Below are positions 49,001 to 59,713 of a DNA stretch of 64,000 nucleotides, in pieces. Source of the stretch: Bugulina stolonifera (lineage: Eukaryota; Bryozoa; Gymnolaemata; Cheilostomatida; Bugulidae). The notes below the pieces were generated by a model. It did not search any database. It had not been told where the DNA came from and saw nothing but the letters and a program-made list of their open reading frames with translations. Positions within the stretch are counted from its first letter, which is position 1. Each line of letters begins with the position of its first letter. The translations under genes were made by a program, and so were the position numbers. The stretch spans positions 11,636,733-11,700,732 of the forward strand of contig OW285188.1 in NCBI GenBank assembly GCA_935421135.1, written 5' to 3'.

Positions 49001-52000
49001 TGGAGGTGGGTAGTCTGGTACCACGTACCTTGCCAAGCTTGATATCAAGCCATTATTGGGTCCAATGCCTTGGCTACATTTGGGTCATACGTTGCTGTAT
49101 CAGGCATAATAATGTAACATTAGCATAGTATACAGGTACACTCATTTAATGACTTTAATACGTCTTGTTTGCCTGATGCTGTTTCGTCATACACATTTCA
49201 CTAATTGGTTGCAACAATGAACGATATTGTTATTTTATCACCCCTCACAGGACATGTGCATCACCTTGTGGTGTAGTGTTAACAACAGATGTGTCTCTCG
49301 ATTAGAACCATCTGCGGAGGGAACCATTTGTGAATGGGAGAATAATACCCAGACAGGATTAGCTATACCTAAAAAGGTAACGTATCAATTATTATATGTT
49401 CTGTACATATTATAGGCTATACAATTGTATAAATATGTGTACAATCTGCAGTGTATGCTCATTATTGCTGACTTTCTGACATGCTGACTTTCAAACTACA
49501 TATAAATGTTAAAATAATAACCCTTCAGCCAATGACCAAGTTTTAATTAAATGTGCAGCTGGATTCTGGATTTGAACATCACAGCAGAAGGTTGCTGACT
49601 TCTCAGTCATCAAGTAAAATAAATATAAATGTTTGCATGTGCTAATTACATAATTACTAGATGTACATGGCTGTAATGCTGGTGTATAAGTAAGTTATTA
49701 GTGTCTGCTACTATGTATACATAACAGATGAACAATCATATATTAATAACCTATAGCGAATTCCCTATGGGGCCTGATGATGCTAACATTTGTACAAGTA
49801 ACCGGTAATTAATAATTTCACAGTATGTACAACAATATCTATATGCAGTATATCTGGCTCAGTCTTGATTTCAAACAAACCAACCGGTCATGAGAGTAAC
49901 CCATATTAGATGATGAGCCACAGTCAATCATAATATTTTAGAGACGCTAAATAATCGCATCGGAACTTGTACGTTCTTCCAGTGAACATCAGGGATATTA
50001 AACTTTTGGTGGGTGGAATACAAACACCCTGATTCGGATATTCTATCTTCAATCAAGGAGACTTGGCTAGCATGAGTCAACGTGTATTATTTTATGAGGA
50101 TTTTTATGCAAGGAATTTGTCTTTTGAGCAGTCAGAGAATTGTTTCACATCCATGAAAATAGCAGTCCCTGACTGGGGTTTGAACCTGGGGCCTCTACAG
50201 CACCTAATCGCCTAACACAGTGAACCGAACATGCTACCACTACACCAGCTCAGCAACCTTAAAAACCACTACGTTTAATTTTAGTTCAGCAATCTTAAAA
50301 AAGGAAGCTTATTATTTTATCATTTTTATTCTTGCTTTCTTGCATTTTCGGTACAGTGTTGTATTCACTAAATAGTGTTCGACCTACAATAATGCTTCAT
50401 TAGACGACTCAAAACTTTAGTCCCATGTGTTAGCATATTATACAAATAAACATGCGACTAGCATTTTGACAGTTCTATTCACAAAAGATAATTACTCTCA
50501 ACATAGAGAGATGACGTTACTCAATTGAATTTCTCTCACCAGTTCATGTTACCGTATGAAATATTCACTCTACTTTCAATGAAATTTCAAAACCATCTTC
50601 TTTGCTTCATTTGTATTCAATAAAAGATATAAGATGTCAATGCCATTCACAGTAAGGTGTCATTATGTGTAATTAACTAATTGTAGTGGTGCTTTGACGG
50701 AGAATGTACAGCAATAAACACAAGACCACATGCTATTGATGGAGGGTGGGGAGAGTGGACGCAATGGTCAGAATGTTCCAGAAGCTGTGGAGGTGGCGTA
50801 TCTATATCAGAGAGACACTGCACTAATCCTATGTAAGGGCCATTTTCAATGTTCGAAGTGAAGGTGATACTATTTGATAGCATGTGTTCTTTGACATAGA
50901 CAACCTATGAATTAGTCACAGCTGTTGTCTGCAGTGCAAATAGTGTTCTGCATAGTTTGTGAAATATACAATGTAACTGAAAAACGTGTGCATGTACATG
51001 TAGTTAATGCTATGGGTAATATCACTGAATTGTTATGGATGTTACCAAGTTAAAGTACATTATGTTGTGTATGACTTGTTGTTATAAAGGTACGACTATC
51101 AATGGGTATTAGGCGTTGTCCTTTCTCTGAAATTAATATTTGGTTTTTGAACATGCTACATAGTAGTTTTTCAATTATTAGGAGACTAGAAGAATGTAGA
51201 CTAGATTTTTGCTAGGCCTCAGAGCGAGAGCTTGGTAGTTGAGAGTGACTGAGAGCCAGCTGTCAATAAATATCTTGCATATGTTTTATTTTAGACCATC
51301 AAATGGGGGCAAATACTGTATAGGAGAAAGAAAGAAGTATAAAATTTGTGAAACTGAGGCCTGTCCTTTAGACGAGCCAGATTTCTTGCAGGTAAACATC
51401 TCTATATATTATGTTTACAGCATAGTGAATATTTCTCAGTCTATTACTTACTAATTATATCATGTTATCATCTATTAAACAGGAGCAGTGTTCAGCTTAC
51501 AATGATAAACTATACAAGTCTAAGTTGTATAAGTGGGAGCCAGTATCCACTATCAACCCGTGTCAGCTCAACTGTAAACCAACCAACCGATACTTCTCTG
51601 TCATGCTCAACGACATGGTTAAAGATGGTACTCCGTGTCTACCTGGGACCAGAAACTTGTGTATAACAGGAACTTGTAGGGTAAGCCATCAATCAACATA
51701 GTTATAGGGAGTACTTTAGTAAAAGACAGACTGATCAACGTAGAGAGGGCATAACTCCAACCAACAGTTGAATTGCCAATGTTGTTCATTTACATTTCAA
51801 AGTTATAATATCAATATGAAACCAGATGCCTCCACAATATTACACAAAGCAAAAACTTGAGCAAAAAAGTGGAAATGCTGCAAAGATGTGAATAAAGACT
51901 ACAATATTTGTCATTTCTATTAATTTCTAAATGTATAACAGTGTACTATGATGTTTATAACACTTTGCATTTTCCAGCAGTAGCGTTTATTTGTACATTG

Positions 52001-55000
52001 ACTCATGTAGTATACAACATTTACATTGCAATTACAGAGGGTTGGCTGTGACTGGAAGCTAGACTCCAATGCAACTGAGGATCGCTGTGGTATCTGTCAC
52101 GGAGACGGCACTTCTTGTAAAACAGTGAAGGATCAGTTTAAAGGTCAACCACCTGGAGGTCAAGGTTATGTGGAGGCAGTTGTTATACCAGCAGGTGAGT
52201 TTATTGCCTCTGCTGAATCAGTATGTTTATACTTTGGCACAATAGCCAGCTGCTGCAAATTGTCTGACTCCAATTAATGACTGTTGAGGAATTGTGAATT
52301 ATCTCCCTTTGAACTGCTATTAATACAATATGGCAAACTACAAGAAAAAACCTAACTATCAATTTATGGTGACATCTTTTTTTTTCTGATAATTCCTTGT
52401 ACTTATTATAGGAGCGAGAAACATTCGAGTAGAGGAGGTGGCAGAAGCGAATAACTACTTGGCAGTGAAATCAGAAGGGGATGAGTACTACCTGAATGGA
52501 CATTGGTACATACAGTGGACTGGTAACTATAATATGGCAGGTACAACGGTTCACTATGAGAGATCCGGAAATAAGGAGGGGATTACTGCACCAGGCCCCA
52601 TAAAAGAACCACTACACATAATGGTAATTGGGCTATATTATATGTACTGCAGCAAGCGCATGAGTATGTCATACATCTTAACCTCATTCTGATTAGCTAT
52701 GCTGTAATGGTGATCTAAGTTATGCAGTTATCTAATAGTACATATCATAACATTGATATACAGAGACTGGTATTATATTCACAGGTGTACATGTACATGT
52801 ATGTTATTATACAAAAGTACAGAACGAAAATTTAATTATTGTGACACTTTTAGCAGCTATAAAATCTATACTCTTAGTTACATGTGAAATAAATGTGTCG
52901 TATATCAATTATAGTATAACTATGACATATAGATATGCACATAGTAAGTATAGCATAGTATAGAAATCTGACATGTACACTATATTATAACCATACTACA
53001 TTAGAATTATAGTAAATTGTAATTTGGTGCTATCTCCGTCCTACTACGTATAACCTAATAACCTTAGTCCAAGTTCTAGACCAGTCCTGCTCGGTGGTTA
53101 TTAGTAGGTGTTATAACAGATGGTTCCTACCAAACCTCCACCTATCTCTAGGCATTGCAACTTACTCTACAGCGATACATATATTATACAAGTCATTGTA
53201 GCTATCATTGTGTATGTTGATAGCTACTCTTTCAATCTCACAACCCTGGAGTCAAGTTCGAGTACACAGTACCAAACCAGAATGATACTTCAGGAAACAG
53301 ACGAATTCCCGAGTTCCAATGGACATTTATGGACTGGTCAACTTGCAGTGTATCATGTGGAGGGGGTTATCAAAGAAAGAAGGTAGTATGTACAGAAAAG
53401 GAGGCCGGACTGGTAGAAGACAAGCACTGTTATAATATTACCAAACCAGACGATAAGGCAAAGAGCTGCAACATGCACGCCTGCCCTGCAAGGTAATAAT
53501 AAGCCAGCCAGTAACTAAGCCTCTGTTTGGATGCTATTATGCTGTTATTTATTTTTTGCATAAACTCTATAAATGGCCTGCATTTTCTCAGAAACCATTT
53601 GAACCTTGGCGTTAATACAATTGCAGATGGTGGACTGGACCGTGGCAGCACTGTTCAGTTTCATGTGGAGAAGGAGGTACAAGGCGTCGTACCGTCTTAT
53701 GTGTAAGAAGTTTAGGACCTGAGGAGCAGATGGCTCTAGAGGATAAGGATTGCGAATCGTTAGTCAAACCTAAATCACACCAACCTTGCAAAAAGAAACC
53801 AGTGGCATGTCCTAGCCTATGGAGGACAGGCCCTTGGAGCGAGGTAGCTATTACACATTTCCTTTTCTTCAAATTACGAACAATGTAACATGTCTGTACA
53901 AGTGTTACCAGGTATACATACATTCATTATAATGTTACACTTCTGAAATGTTGTAGTGTGCAGACGTGTGTGATGTCATGACACGTGAAGTAGTGTGTAC
54001 AGCACCTGATAGTTCTGAATGCATTGAGGAGTTGCCTCCCGTGTCTACCAAGCCATGTAATCGGGGTGTTGTGTGTGGACAGTGGAGCACTGGACAGTGG
54101 TCAAAGGTGGGCTATCACTATATCAACAACAATATGTATTTTTATCAAAGCTATCTGAATGCGTTCGACAAAAAAACATGTACATGTATAATTGTGCTGT
54201 TACATTGTGTAGTGCTCAAAAGAGTGTGGTGCTGGGGTGAAACATAGAACTGTGGAGTGTAAAAGCGGTGATCATTGTAAAATGGCGGAGAGACCGATTG
54301 ACATGGAAGAGTGTGTCGGTACATCTCGATGCTCAGCAGATCGACAAAGATTGCAATCAGAAGAGAGACAGAGCGGCCATAACAGATTTGATAAAAACCA
54401 ACAGAAGAATCCGGAATCAGGTATGTATAAACTAAGGAGTGGTTAGAATAAAACATACAGACATGTATGTACATATACATTAATGCTTGCAAGATACATG
54501 TGTTGGTTCCTCTATCGCATACAGTACTGTAGCCTTTTACTTCCTACCTGCTCTACTTATGTCACCCAACATCCACTTTGCTGTCATCTAAGTAAGTGTG
54601 TTGGTGTAAAGCTTGCATATGTACACAGACCTACAACACGAATAATAAGCATACATATATTACATGTATATGTTATTAGTGTGGACAAAAATCTGGGAAT
54701 ACATGGTAGGAGAAAATGGCCAGGACAAGAGTCTGAACCTCAAACCAGATAGTTCTAAAGTGGCGTATAACGAAAGCTGGCATGCTGCTGAATGGTCACA
54801 GGTCAGTGCTGTGTGTGTAGTTTCCATTGGACAGACAACTCACATTCTAGTATGTACATTTGAGCTTGTATGAGTTTATAAACAATAAATATAATATATA
54901 CACTTTGTATTGAATATAGCTTTGAAAATGTACGATGAAACTTGTATATAATAAAATTCAAATGCTTGCAGTGTGCCTCAACATGTGGTTCCGGGAAGAA

Positions 55001-56229
55001 GAGAAGGAAGGTTTGGTGTCCTAAGGAAGGATTTTGTGATCCCAAGCTGAAACCTACTCACATAGCAAACTGTACTAATGAGCCATGTCTGTCTTGGGTG
55101 GCTGGGTCTTGGAGCCGTGTAAGTCCAGTACTGTACATGTGTTCGTGTGATGGACAGAAGCATATGGTTGAAAATTGACATTGTTGGCATGGGCACTCCA
55201 TTAGTCAGAGGAGTTTATTGAATAAAAGAGTATCCTTAGCTAATGATCATAAGAAGTTGTGGTCTCCCAGTTGAGAGAGGACAACTTCTCTTTAGGATAA
55301 ATAGCTTGTGATTGCCCATAAGGATTAGGTTCATCAACATCTCAGTGTGTTATAAAATCATTCTCAATCAGATCATGTAAGTGCTGACTACCTTCAACCT
55401 ACAGTTGATGATATCACAAAGAAGATAACTCAATGGGTGGTACTCTTAGAGAGTATTGTAGTTATCTCCCCATGCACCACTATATTACATGTGCACTAAA
55501 TCATACACATGTACAGGGATATGTAGAATATGCAACGTCTGCATTCATTTTACAGTGCACTGTTAGTTGTGGAGGAGGGACACAGCAGAGAAATGTGCAG
55601 TGCATTAATTTAGAGACAGACCAGGCAGTGGCTGGCTGCAAGGAGTCTGATAAACCAGATACTCAACAGAAATGTAACAGTGAGACATGCAACACCGTCA
55701 GTGCAGGTAGAGTCCAGTATAATATTCTCCCCTGTAGCCTTAGATCTCTTAATTGTGTTTGGAGCATGGGACAACATGTCATGTCCGAATAGTTGTATGA
55801 GTAGCAGGTACTTTCTTTATGAGGGAGAAGCTCATCTGCCACAAATGAAGCTGTAGCTGTTTAGCATAGCTTTTTCTTTGATGAACGTGTGGCAATGAAA
55901 AGTGGGGATTGTGTATCATTCTATTGGAGTTATTATTTACTAATTTATTAGTAATTGCATTCTTGCACATATTGATTAAAGATATATATTATATGAACAG
56001 CATGATTGTGATGACTTTGTAACAAACCCCTAATTATTATTATAGTATAAGGATGGTTTACATTGAAAATGATTAAACTTACTGAATTATTGTAGCTTTG
56101 AGTTCGACTTCGGCTGCCAAATGCACTAAGGACACTTTAAATAGAGAGAAGTGCCACCGGCTCAAAACAGGTGGATTCTGTAAATTCAAGGCTGTGTTGA
56201 GGAAGTGCTGTAAGTTTTGCAAGACATAA
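29957..56229 (+). CDS. ADAMTS metalloprotease, complete, with PLAC domain
   Basis: Secreted zinc protease acting on extracellular matrix. Exons: 29957-30050, 32346-32716, 34232-34421, 35599-35762, 36398-36481, 36782-36912, 47018-47167, 47465-47614, 48344-48491, 49251-49376, 50687-50832, 51295-51391, 51483-51680, 52038-52194, 52412-52623, 53224-53492, 53627-53843, 53957-54106, 54213-54420, 54680-54801, 54972-55118, 55556-55706, 56096-56229; 1271 aa. Signal peptide 1-22 or so; prodomain; furin site RRRKR 232-236; zinc motif HELGHNFGMKHD 390-401; Met-turn YIMYP; disintegrin-like; TSP1 ([17 protein letters not shown]); Cys-rich ([10 protein letters not shown]); spacer; six further TSP1 repeats, the third of these degenerate; PLAC. 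The layout fits the ADAMTS6/10/16/18 type; the orthologue is not settled. A linker of about 60 residues (exons 54213-54801) separates two TSP1 repeats. The intron 36913-47017 holds the 9.7-kb element. Confidence 0.93.
32885..32998 (+). pseudogene. Duplicated fragment of the ADAMTS prodomain exon
   Basis: This intronic stretch repeats the 5' third of exon 32346-32716: DFTEPY, DNNGA and LSH are conserved in the same order, with changes such as new cysteines and a Trp. It lacks the exon's 3' part and no matching donor keeps the phase, so it looks like a decaying partial tandem duplication rather than a mutually exclusive exon. Confidence 0.85.
37293..37298. repeat. Target-site duplication, left copy (AATGTA)
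   Basis: Six bases immediately outside the left TIR, identical to 47003-47008. Six-base duplications are the norm for Polinton/Maverick integrases. Confidence 0.9.
37299..37842 (+). repeat. Left terminal inverted repeat, 544 bp
   Basis: Matches the reverse complement of 46459-47002 almost perfectly. One difference is visible near the tip (agtagA versus agtagT). The middle is extremely GC-rich and C-rich on this strand. Open frames here are composition artefacts that appear on both strands and in both copies. Confidence 0.95.
37556..37583. repeat. 28-bp perfect CG-rich palindrome inside the left TIR
   Basis: Alternating CGCGCGCG arms around a central TA, flanked by five G and five C, giving a perfect 28-base palindrome. 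The mirror copy lies at about 46718-46745 in the right TIR. It could extrude as a hairpin or adopt Z-DNA; a role in end replication is only inference. Confidence 0.9.
37889..38310. repeat. Subterminal tandem repeats, about 105 bp
   Basis: Units start at 37889, 37994, 38097, 38181 and 38284 (the last partial), each opening gagt(c/a)agg. Unit three has lost about 20 bases (gttttaattttcaa segment), giving 84 bp. They are AT-rich, unlike the neighbouring TIR, and lie between the TIR and the 3' end of the minus-strand gene. Open frames reading through them are repeat artefacts. Confidence 0.9.
38334..39648 (-). CDS. Element-encoded protein with tandem OB-fold-like domains (candidate ssDNA-binding protein)
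   Basis: Two exons on the minus strand: 39648-39161 and 39063-38334. The intron has canonical ends (gtaagt...tgtag) and joins in frame, giving 405 aa. Residues 1-164 are charged and low-complexity, with a run of five lysines (nuclear localisation type) and an acidic SDDDDD patch. The C-terminal half contains two copies of one domain: each opens with a PG(or V)xVL-type strand and closes with a conserved block ([11 protein letters not shown] near residue 245, [10 protein letters not shown] near 372) followed by TF. This strand-rich pattern resembles OB folds, suggesting it coats single-stranded DNA for the neighbouring polymerase. That function is inference; I recognise no named family with certainty. 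Divergent from the polymerase gene across the repeat array. Confidence 0.7.
39731..39737 (-). promoter_or_regulatory. TATA box of the OB-fold-like gene
   Basis: Minus-strand TATAAAG about 83 bases upstream of the ATG at 39648 and just outside the left arm of the repeat array, so the array sits upstream of the promoter. Confidence 0.6.
39792..40211 (-). repeat. Left arm of the 31-bp iteron array
   Basis: Thirteen head-to-tail units of exactly 31 bp starting at 39792 and every 31 bases to 40164, then a short remnant. Each contains gatgcatcccgatgtga and ccgaagcttccc. The main variable position is an A/T in gtgAatcc versus gtgTttcc-type units; the two outermost have gcctcc instead of gcttcc. Because 31 is not a multiple of three, the same peptide cycles through all frames, which explains the spurious ORFs. 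Confidence 0.97.
40216..40548 (+). repeat. Right arm of the 31-bp iteron array (inverted)
   Basis: About ten units of the reverse-complement 31-mer, ending at about 40548. The arms meet at a short palindrome around 40205-40220 (cgatgtgtcaattcacatcg). Together they form an inverted repeat about 750 bp long between the two divergent genes. Confidence 0.97.
40598..40605 (+). promoter_or_regulatory. TATA-like box of the polymerase gene
   Basis: TATTTAAG lies about 50 bases beyond the right arm of the array, with a GC-box-like CCGCCC at 40580-40585 before it. It mirrors the TATA box on the other side, giving a symmetrical divergent promoter. Confidence 0.55.
40653..41005 (+). repeat. Tandem duplication of a leader exon and its intron
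   Basis: Two copies (about 40653-40840 and 40841-41005) of a leader exon followed by an intron. Both carry cagcacctgatcagagatg and the same gttagtgc donor. The first copy's ATG (40705) opens a six-codon reading frame that stops at once; the second copy's ATG (40889) reads on into the polymerase. The duplication thus leaves a short upstream ORF or a leader exon in front of the real start. Confidence 0.85.
40889..45558 (+). CDS. Protein-primed-type family B DNA polymerase with C2H2 zinc fingers
   Basis: Exons 40889-40907, 41006-44688, 44788-44879, 44991-45558; about 1453 aa. The start is taken in the second leader copy because it adds the first zinc finger in frame. Two C2H2 fingers lie at about residues 16-65 and a third near 403-422. 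Exonuclease motifs: YDIE about 470, NSQKYD about 606, YNNLD about 738. Polymerase motifs: A DANALY about 871, [10 protein letters not shown] about 1176, C DTDS about 1277. Between A and B is a Cys/His-rich insert ([11 protein letters not shown], about 958, then [13 protein letters not shown]) resembling the small nuclease-like insert of related invertebrate proteins. All catalytic motifs are intact, so it should be active. The second intron starts GC (aag|gcaagt), a GC-AG intron. An alternative donor at 45530 (ggg|gtgagt) could swap the last nine residues. It presumably copies the element from a TIR-bound terminal protein. Confidence 0.92.
45997..46050. repeat. (GAT)18 microsatellite
   Basis: Eighteen perfect GAT units immediately after a possible 3' splice site (tttgtag). 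In one frame it encodes poly-Asp followed by GDEKTS. Confidence 0.97.
46402..46417 (+). repeat. Internal copy of the element tip
   Basis: AGTAGTATAGTCAGCG matches the outermost bases of the TIR (agtagtatagtcagtg on the reverse strand of the right end) with one change. It lies 41 bases inside the inner edge of the right TIR and faces the opposite way, so 46402-47002 looks like a 600-bp unit with its own short inverted ends. Confidence 0.75.
46459..47002 (-). repeat. Right terminal inverted repeat, 544 bp
   Basis: Same length as the left TIR and its near-exact reverse complement. The outermost bases are ...gactatactact, followed directly by the target duplication. Confidence 0.95.
46988..47017 (+). 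promoter_or_regulatory. ADAMTS branch-point and 3' splice region built partly from the TIR
   Basis: The exon starts at 47018 after tgcttgcag. Only 15 host bases separate it from the TIR. Branch-point candidates are CTGAC with A at 46992, 25 bases before the acceptor and wholly within the TIR, and TACTAAT at 46999-47005, which spans the TIR/duplication junction. Confidence 0.5.
47003..47008. repeat. Target-site duplication, right copy (AATGTA)
   Basis: Identical to 37293-37298. Removing the element and one copy restores an ordinary intron of about 395 bp. Confidence 0.9.
48209..48340. repeat. Imperfect tandem repeat, about 31-bp units
   Basis: About four copies of a unit like tgttactgtattacttga(t/c)gaggtc. 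It ends directly at the acceptor of the ADAMTS exon at 48344, so it supplies that intron's pyrimidine-rich end. Confidence 0.75.
50164..50255 (-). mobile_element. tRNA-derived SINE-like sequence
   Basis: On the minus strand an A-box-like TGGTGTAGTGGTAGC (50233-50247) is followed by a B-box GGTTCAAACCCC (50175-50186) and ccagtcagggac, resembling the 3' half of a tRNA-Glu. The stems do not pair well and an extra-long middle is present, so it is a SINE head or tRNA pseudogene rather than a working tRNA. It lies in the ADAMTS intron 49377-50686. Confidence 0.65.
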
Positions 56230-57537
56230 AAAGTAAATGAAGGAAGAGACAGAAATTATTATAGACTGGTAGTGGTACCAGTACACACATCCTATATTGT
56301 ATAGAATTTGCCTTCAAGGCTATAATATATTTATCTTACATGGAGTAAAACTATTATATATTTGTACAGATTTCTTTTTATCATTATTCAAGTAATGTGT
56401 GTATATAGTAATAAGGAGTACGCAACTCCTAATTAATATAACTTGTAATCAGTTACGTTGTACATCTTTTAGCGCTTTGTCTACATTGTATGTGTGAATA
56501 CATTAAAGTTCTCATAAGTGTTGTTGAATTGATTGAAAATACATTATTGCCCAATATGTAGCATATTGTGACATAAACACATGTACATGTACACGTTGTA
56601 TGGTTCAGATTATAATATTATAGTAAAAGCACAGTCGCTTTAACTATCACTATTAGTAGATGTACATGTAGTTATGTGAGAAGTTAGACTCGGACTAGAC
56701 AATTCATAACATAGCCATATTAGGCAAACCTATTTATAATCATCTCACCTATTTACAAGTAGTTACAAAACTACAATACAGCAAGAGACACTTGAGAATT
56801 ATAAAACAATATTTATCCAAGAGTTTTATGTATTATGTTACATTATGATAGCCAAGCTTTTTAGTAGTCAGTAACATATTACAGTCAGTACATGGCAAGT
56901 ATTATTAAACAATAATATGCTAATATATTTTTATATAAACTGTTTTGTTTTAACTGGTCTTTGTATTTTGCATGATCACCCATGTTGTTATTCAAGTGTA
57001 TTATTATAGAGGTGACTGTATTACTGTGCTAATGATATTATGTTGTATTATAGTGTTTGTAATATTGTGTGGCATAATCAATAAAGTCTAAAAACATAAA
57101 TAATTATTACTTGATCATCTGCTGAATAATAGAATATAACACATTACATTGTTGACTGCAGATCCAACACCTTTATTACTCACAATAAAACTGTTAGTTG
57201 ATCAAACAAAATATATGTACTTCACGCTGCAACTGAAACCAACAAGTTAATGGCCTTCATAGAACTCTTTGATGGACAAACATGAATTTCATGCAGTGGT
57301 AGGTTAAAAAAATCACAAATATCTCTACGAAAATATCAGAAGTGGGTGCCTTAGGAAACAATACATGGACACAATATAATAGTCCACTGCCTCTTCAACT
57401 ACGTATATAGAAATACATTGTACTCATGTACACATAACTATAAACCATAGACTGTACACCCAGTATTGAGAGAACAGGTATTCATATGAGCAAGCAACTC
57501 CAAACTAATAATAACAACACAACAGCACTGTCCACCG
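56230..57537. other. Convergent ADAMTS and ISCA1 3' ends
   Basis: No gene visible. AATAAA on the plus strand at 57080-57085 may end the ADAMTS transcript and TTTATT at 57172-57177 (AATAAA on minus) the ISCA1 transcript, so the two 3' UTRs would end less than 100 bases apart or overlap slightly. Confidence 0.5.
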
Positions 57538-59217
57538 CTAGGTAGTGTCTCCAGCCGGTTTATTTTGACTGGAACTGAAAGAGGGGAGACTTTTATTGTC
57601 TAAAGAAAAACTCTCGCCACAACCGCAGAATCCTGTAACATTTGGATTCTCAAAAACGAATTCACTTGTCAATTTCTCATCGACGTAGTCCATAACCGTG
57701 CCTAGCAACGTCATTTGAGCTTTTGAGTCAATAAATATTTTTGCACCTACAAAAGAAACAAAACAGGAAATAGCTCAACCTTGTACATTCTATAACAATA
57801 ACATGCGTACATAACTGTACATGCATGTGAAGCAAAGTGGAGTATCATATTGCATGCATTTCAATGTATTTGTCTGTATAAACATGTGGCTCCTCATTTG
57901 AAAATCTAACATAACTGTTTGCAAAAATAGCAGAAATTTTAAAGAGAAACTTTAGCACAGATTTATCAAATATTGGTTTTGCTTGAAATTGGGATATAAA
58001 ACTTGTTAATATTTTTGAGAAGAAAACGTGCCACGGATATCGAAGCGTTTTAGTTCTTTCATAGGGTCTACTATATAATTATCAGCTAGACGGGGGTTAT
58101 AGTAGAGTATCTATATTGTACATACCATCCTGTTCTACTACTTCATCTAACTTGGTCTTCTCATAAGCATAGTCTAAAGTATATGATAAACCTCTACACC
58201 CTCTAGTCTTGACTCCGATCTTCAGTGCTTGCTATGGATAGTACAACACATACAAAATGATACTGTCTAAGAAGTTACTTCCATGTACACATACTAAATA
58301 ACAGTAATATTAGTTTCAGAGAGATGTCTGTATTTTTCAGAAAAGAAAATTAATCTGTACATAATGGTGACACATTGTAGTGCAGCAAGGTGTTTCGGTA
58401 TCATTCAGTTTTTCAGTTTGTTTCTTTCAGTTTAAAAACTGCAAAATATTAAAACGCAAACCGAAACTGAATGCGGCTGCCCAGTGTTATTCAGCTTTTT
58501 TTTCAAAAATCAGCAAAAATGCTGAATGCAAGTGTAAATCAAAACTGCCCAGCACTAAGACATTTCAATGAAGAACAAATGCAGCATACTTTGCCTGGTC
58601 ACAGGAGCTATCATACGATTTACCAATGACTGAATCATATACAATGTAAATTTATATAATGCCTTTCTTACCACATTGGTTTGAGATTGAAGTATATCTT
58701 TCACTCTGTTAACAGCAGCTGGAGTCTAAAATAAAAAATTAGTAGGCTACATTTAGTACTTTTATGTACTGATCTATTATAGGCATTGATGTTGATGATG
58801 ACTTAATCACGACCGAATTGTTTTTATGTTTTCATGAGAGAACACTCAAACTAAAAATATACATGTAGAGCAATTAACAAGGGGCAGTCAAGCTGACCAA
58901 TAGCAGCATTGAGCATACACTTCTTAGTGAATATATTATAGCTGTAAAATCTTAATTTCAATCTGTAAAATCAGCTAAAACCACTGCATTGGTAGCGCGC
59001 GATTCATTCGCTTTCATTTGGTGACCTGCATATTACAGTTACACAGCTTCAAAGCCATGCCATTTAATAGTAATAATAGTGTAAAAGAATTGCAATTGTT
59101 TTTAATATATAATAATGATAATCAAACCCTCACCAAAGTAATGGCAGCCCTAGAAGGCCGTAAAGTTCTCTTTGCTGCTGCTCTAACCGTAGCTGTCAAT
59201 TTTGTAGTTGCCGACAT
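57538..59217 (-). CDS. ISCA1: Iron-sulfur cluster assembly 1 (A-type carrier), complete
   Basis: Mitochondrial A-type Fe-S carrier that, with ISCA2, serves [4Fe-4S] cluster assembly. Exons on minus: 59217-59134, 58725-58672, 58231-58126, 57746-57538; 150 aa, phases consistent. The N-terminus (MSATTKLTATVRAAAKR) is basic and Ser/Thr/Ala-rich, as for a matrix targeting signal. TPAAVNRVK starts the domain. The three ligand cysteines are C58 (TRGCRGLSY), C122 and C124 (GFCGCGESF). Family members usually end just after GESF; this one has a tail of about 20 residues (ending QNKPAGDTT), the only odd point. It is head-to-head with FAM91A1, ATGs 496 bp apart, and tail-to-tail with ADAMTS. Confidence 0.95.
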
Positions 59218-59713
59218 AATTATCAAGAAAATGATGTCATGTATATAATATTACATGCTCATATTAAATCGAAACTTTATTGACCAATGTGATAGTGAAT
59301 CATTGCTTAATAAATTAATTTCATAAGACTTGGATATTCTGATTTCACCAGCTTAACTATAAACTAAGATCTTACACTGATAGCTAACATTATTTAAATA
59401 TATTTATATACAGTATTTCATATATTGTTTCAAAATTTTTTGGGCTATCTACCGACCTTGACATTATTTCCCATAGACAACGAACACCGTTAACTGTATG
59501 CCACACAATGGTTTCCGCGATTCTATGAACTAGTAGCAGTTGGCTGAAAACAGCAAAGCAAAGCAGTTGATAAAAATATACAATAATTTCTTCTTCCAAA
59601 TCAAATGTGATTCCAATGCTAGCCAAATGGCAAAATACTATTTCTTGTATTAATCTTTGTTGATTTAGAATTTCAACCCCATTTGCTGTCGATCAGTGTA
59701 ATAAGACACCATC
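59218..59713. promoter_or_regulatory. Divergent promoter between ISCA1 and FAM91A1
   Basis: The 496 bp between the two start codons must hold both 5' UTRs and both promoters, unless an upstream non-coding exon exists. No TATA box or GC island is obvious. The open frames here are not convincing genes. Confidence 0.6.
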
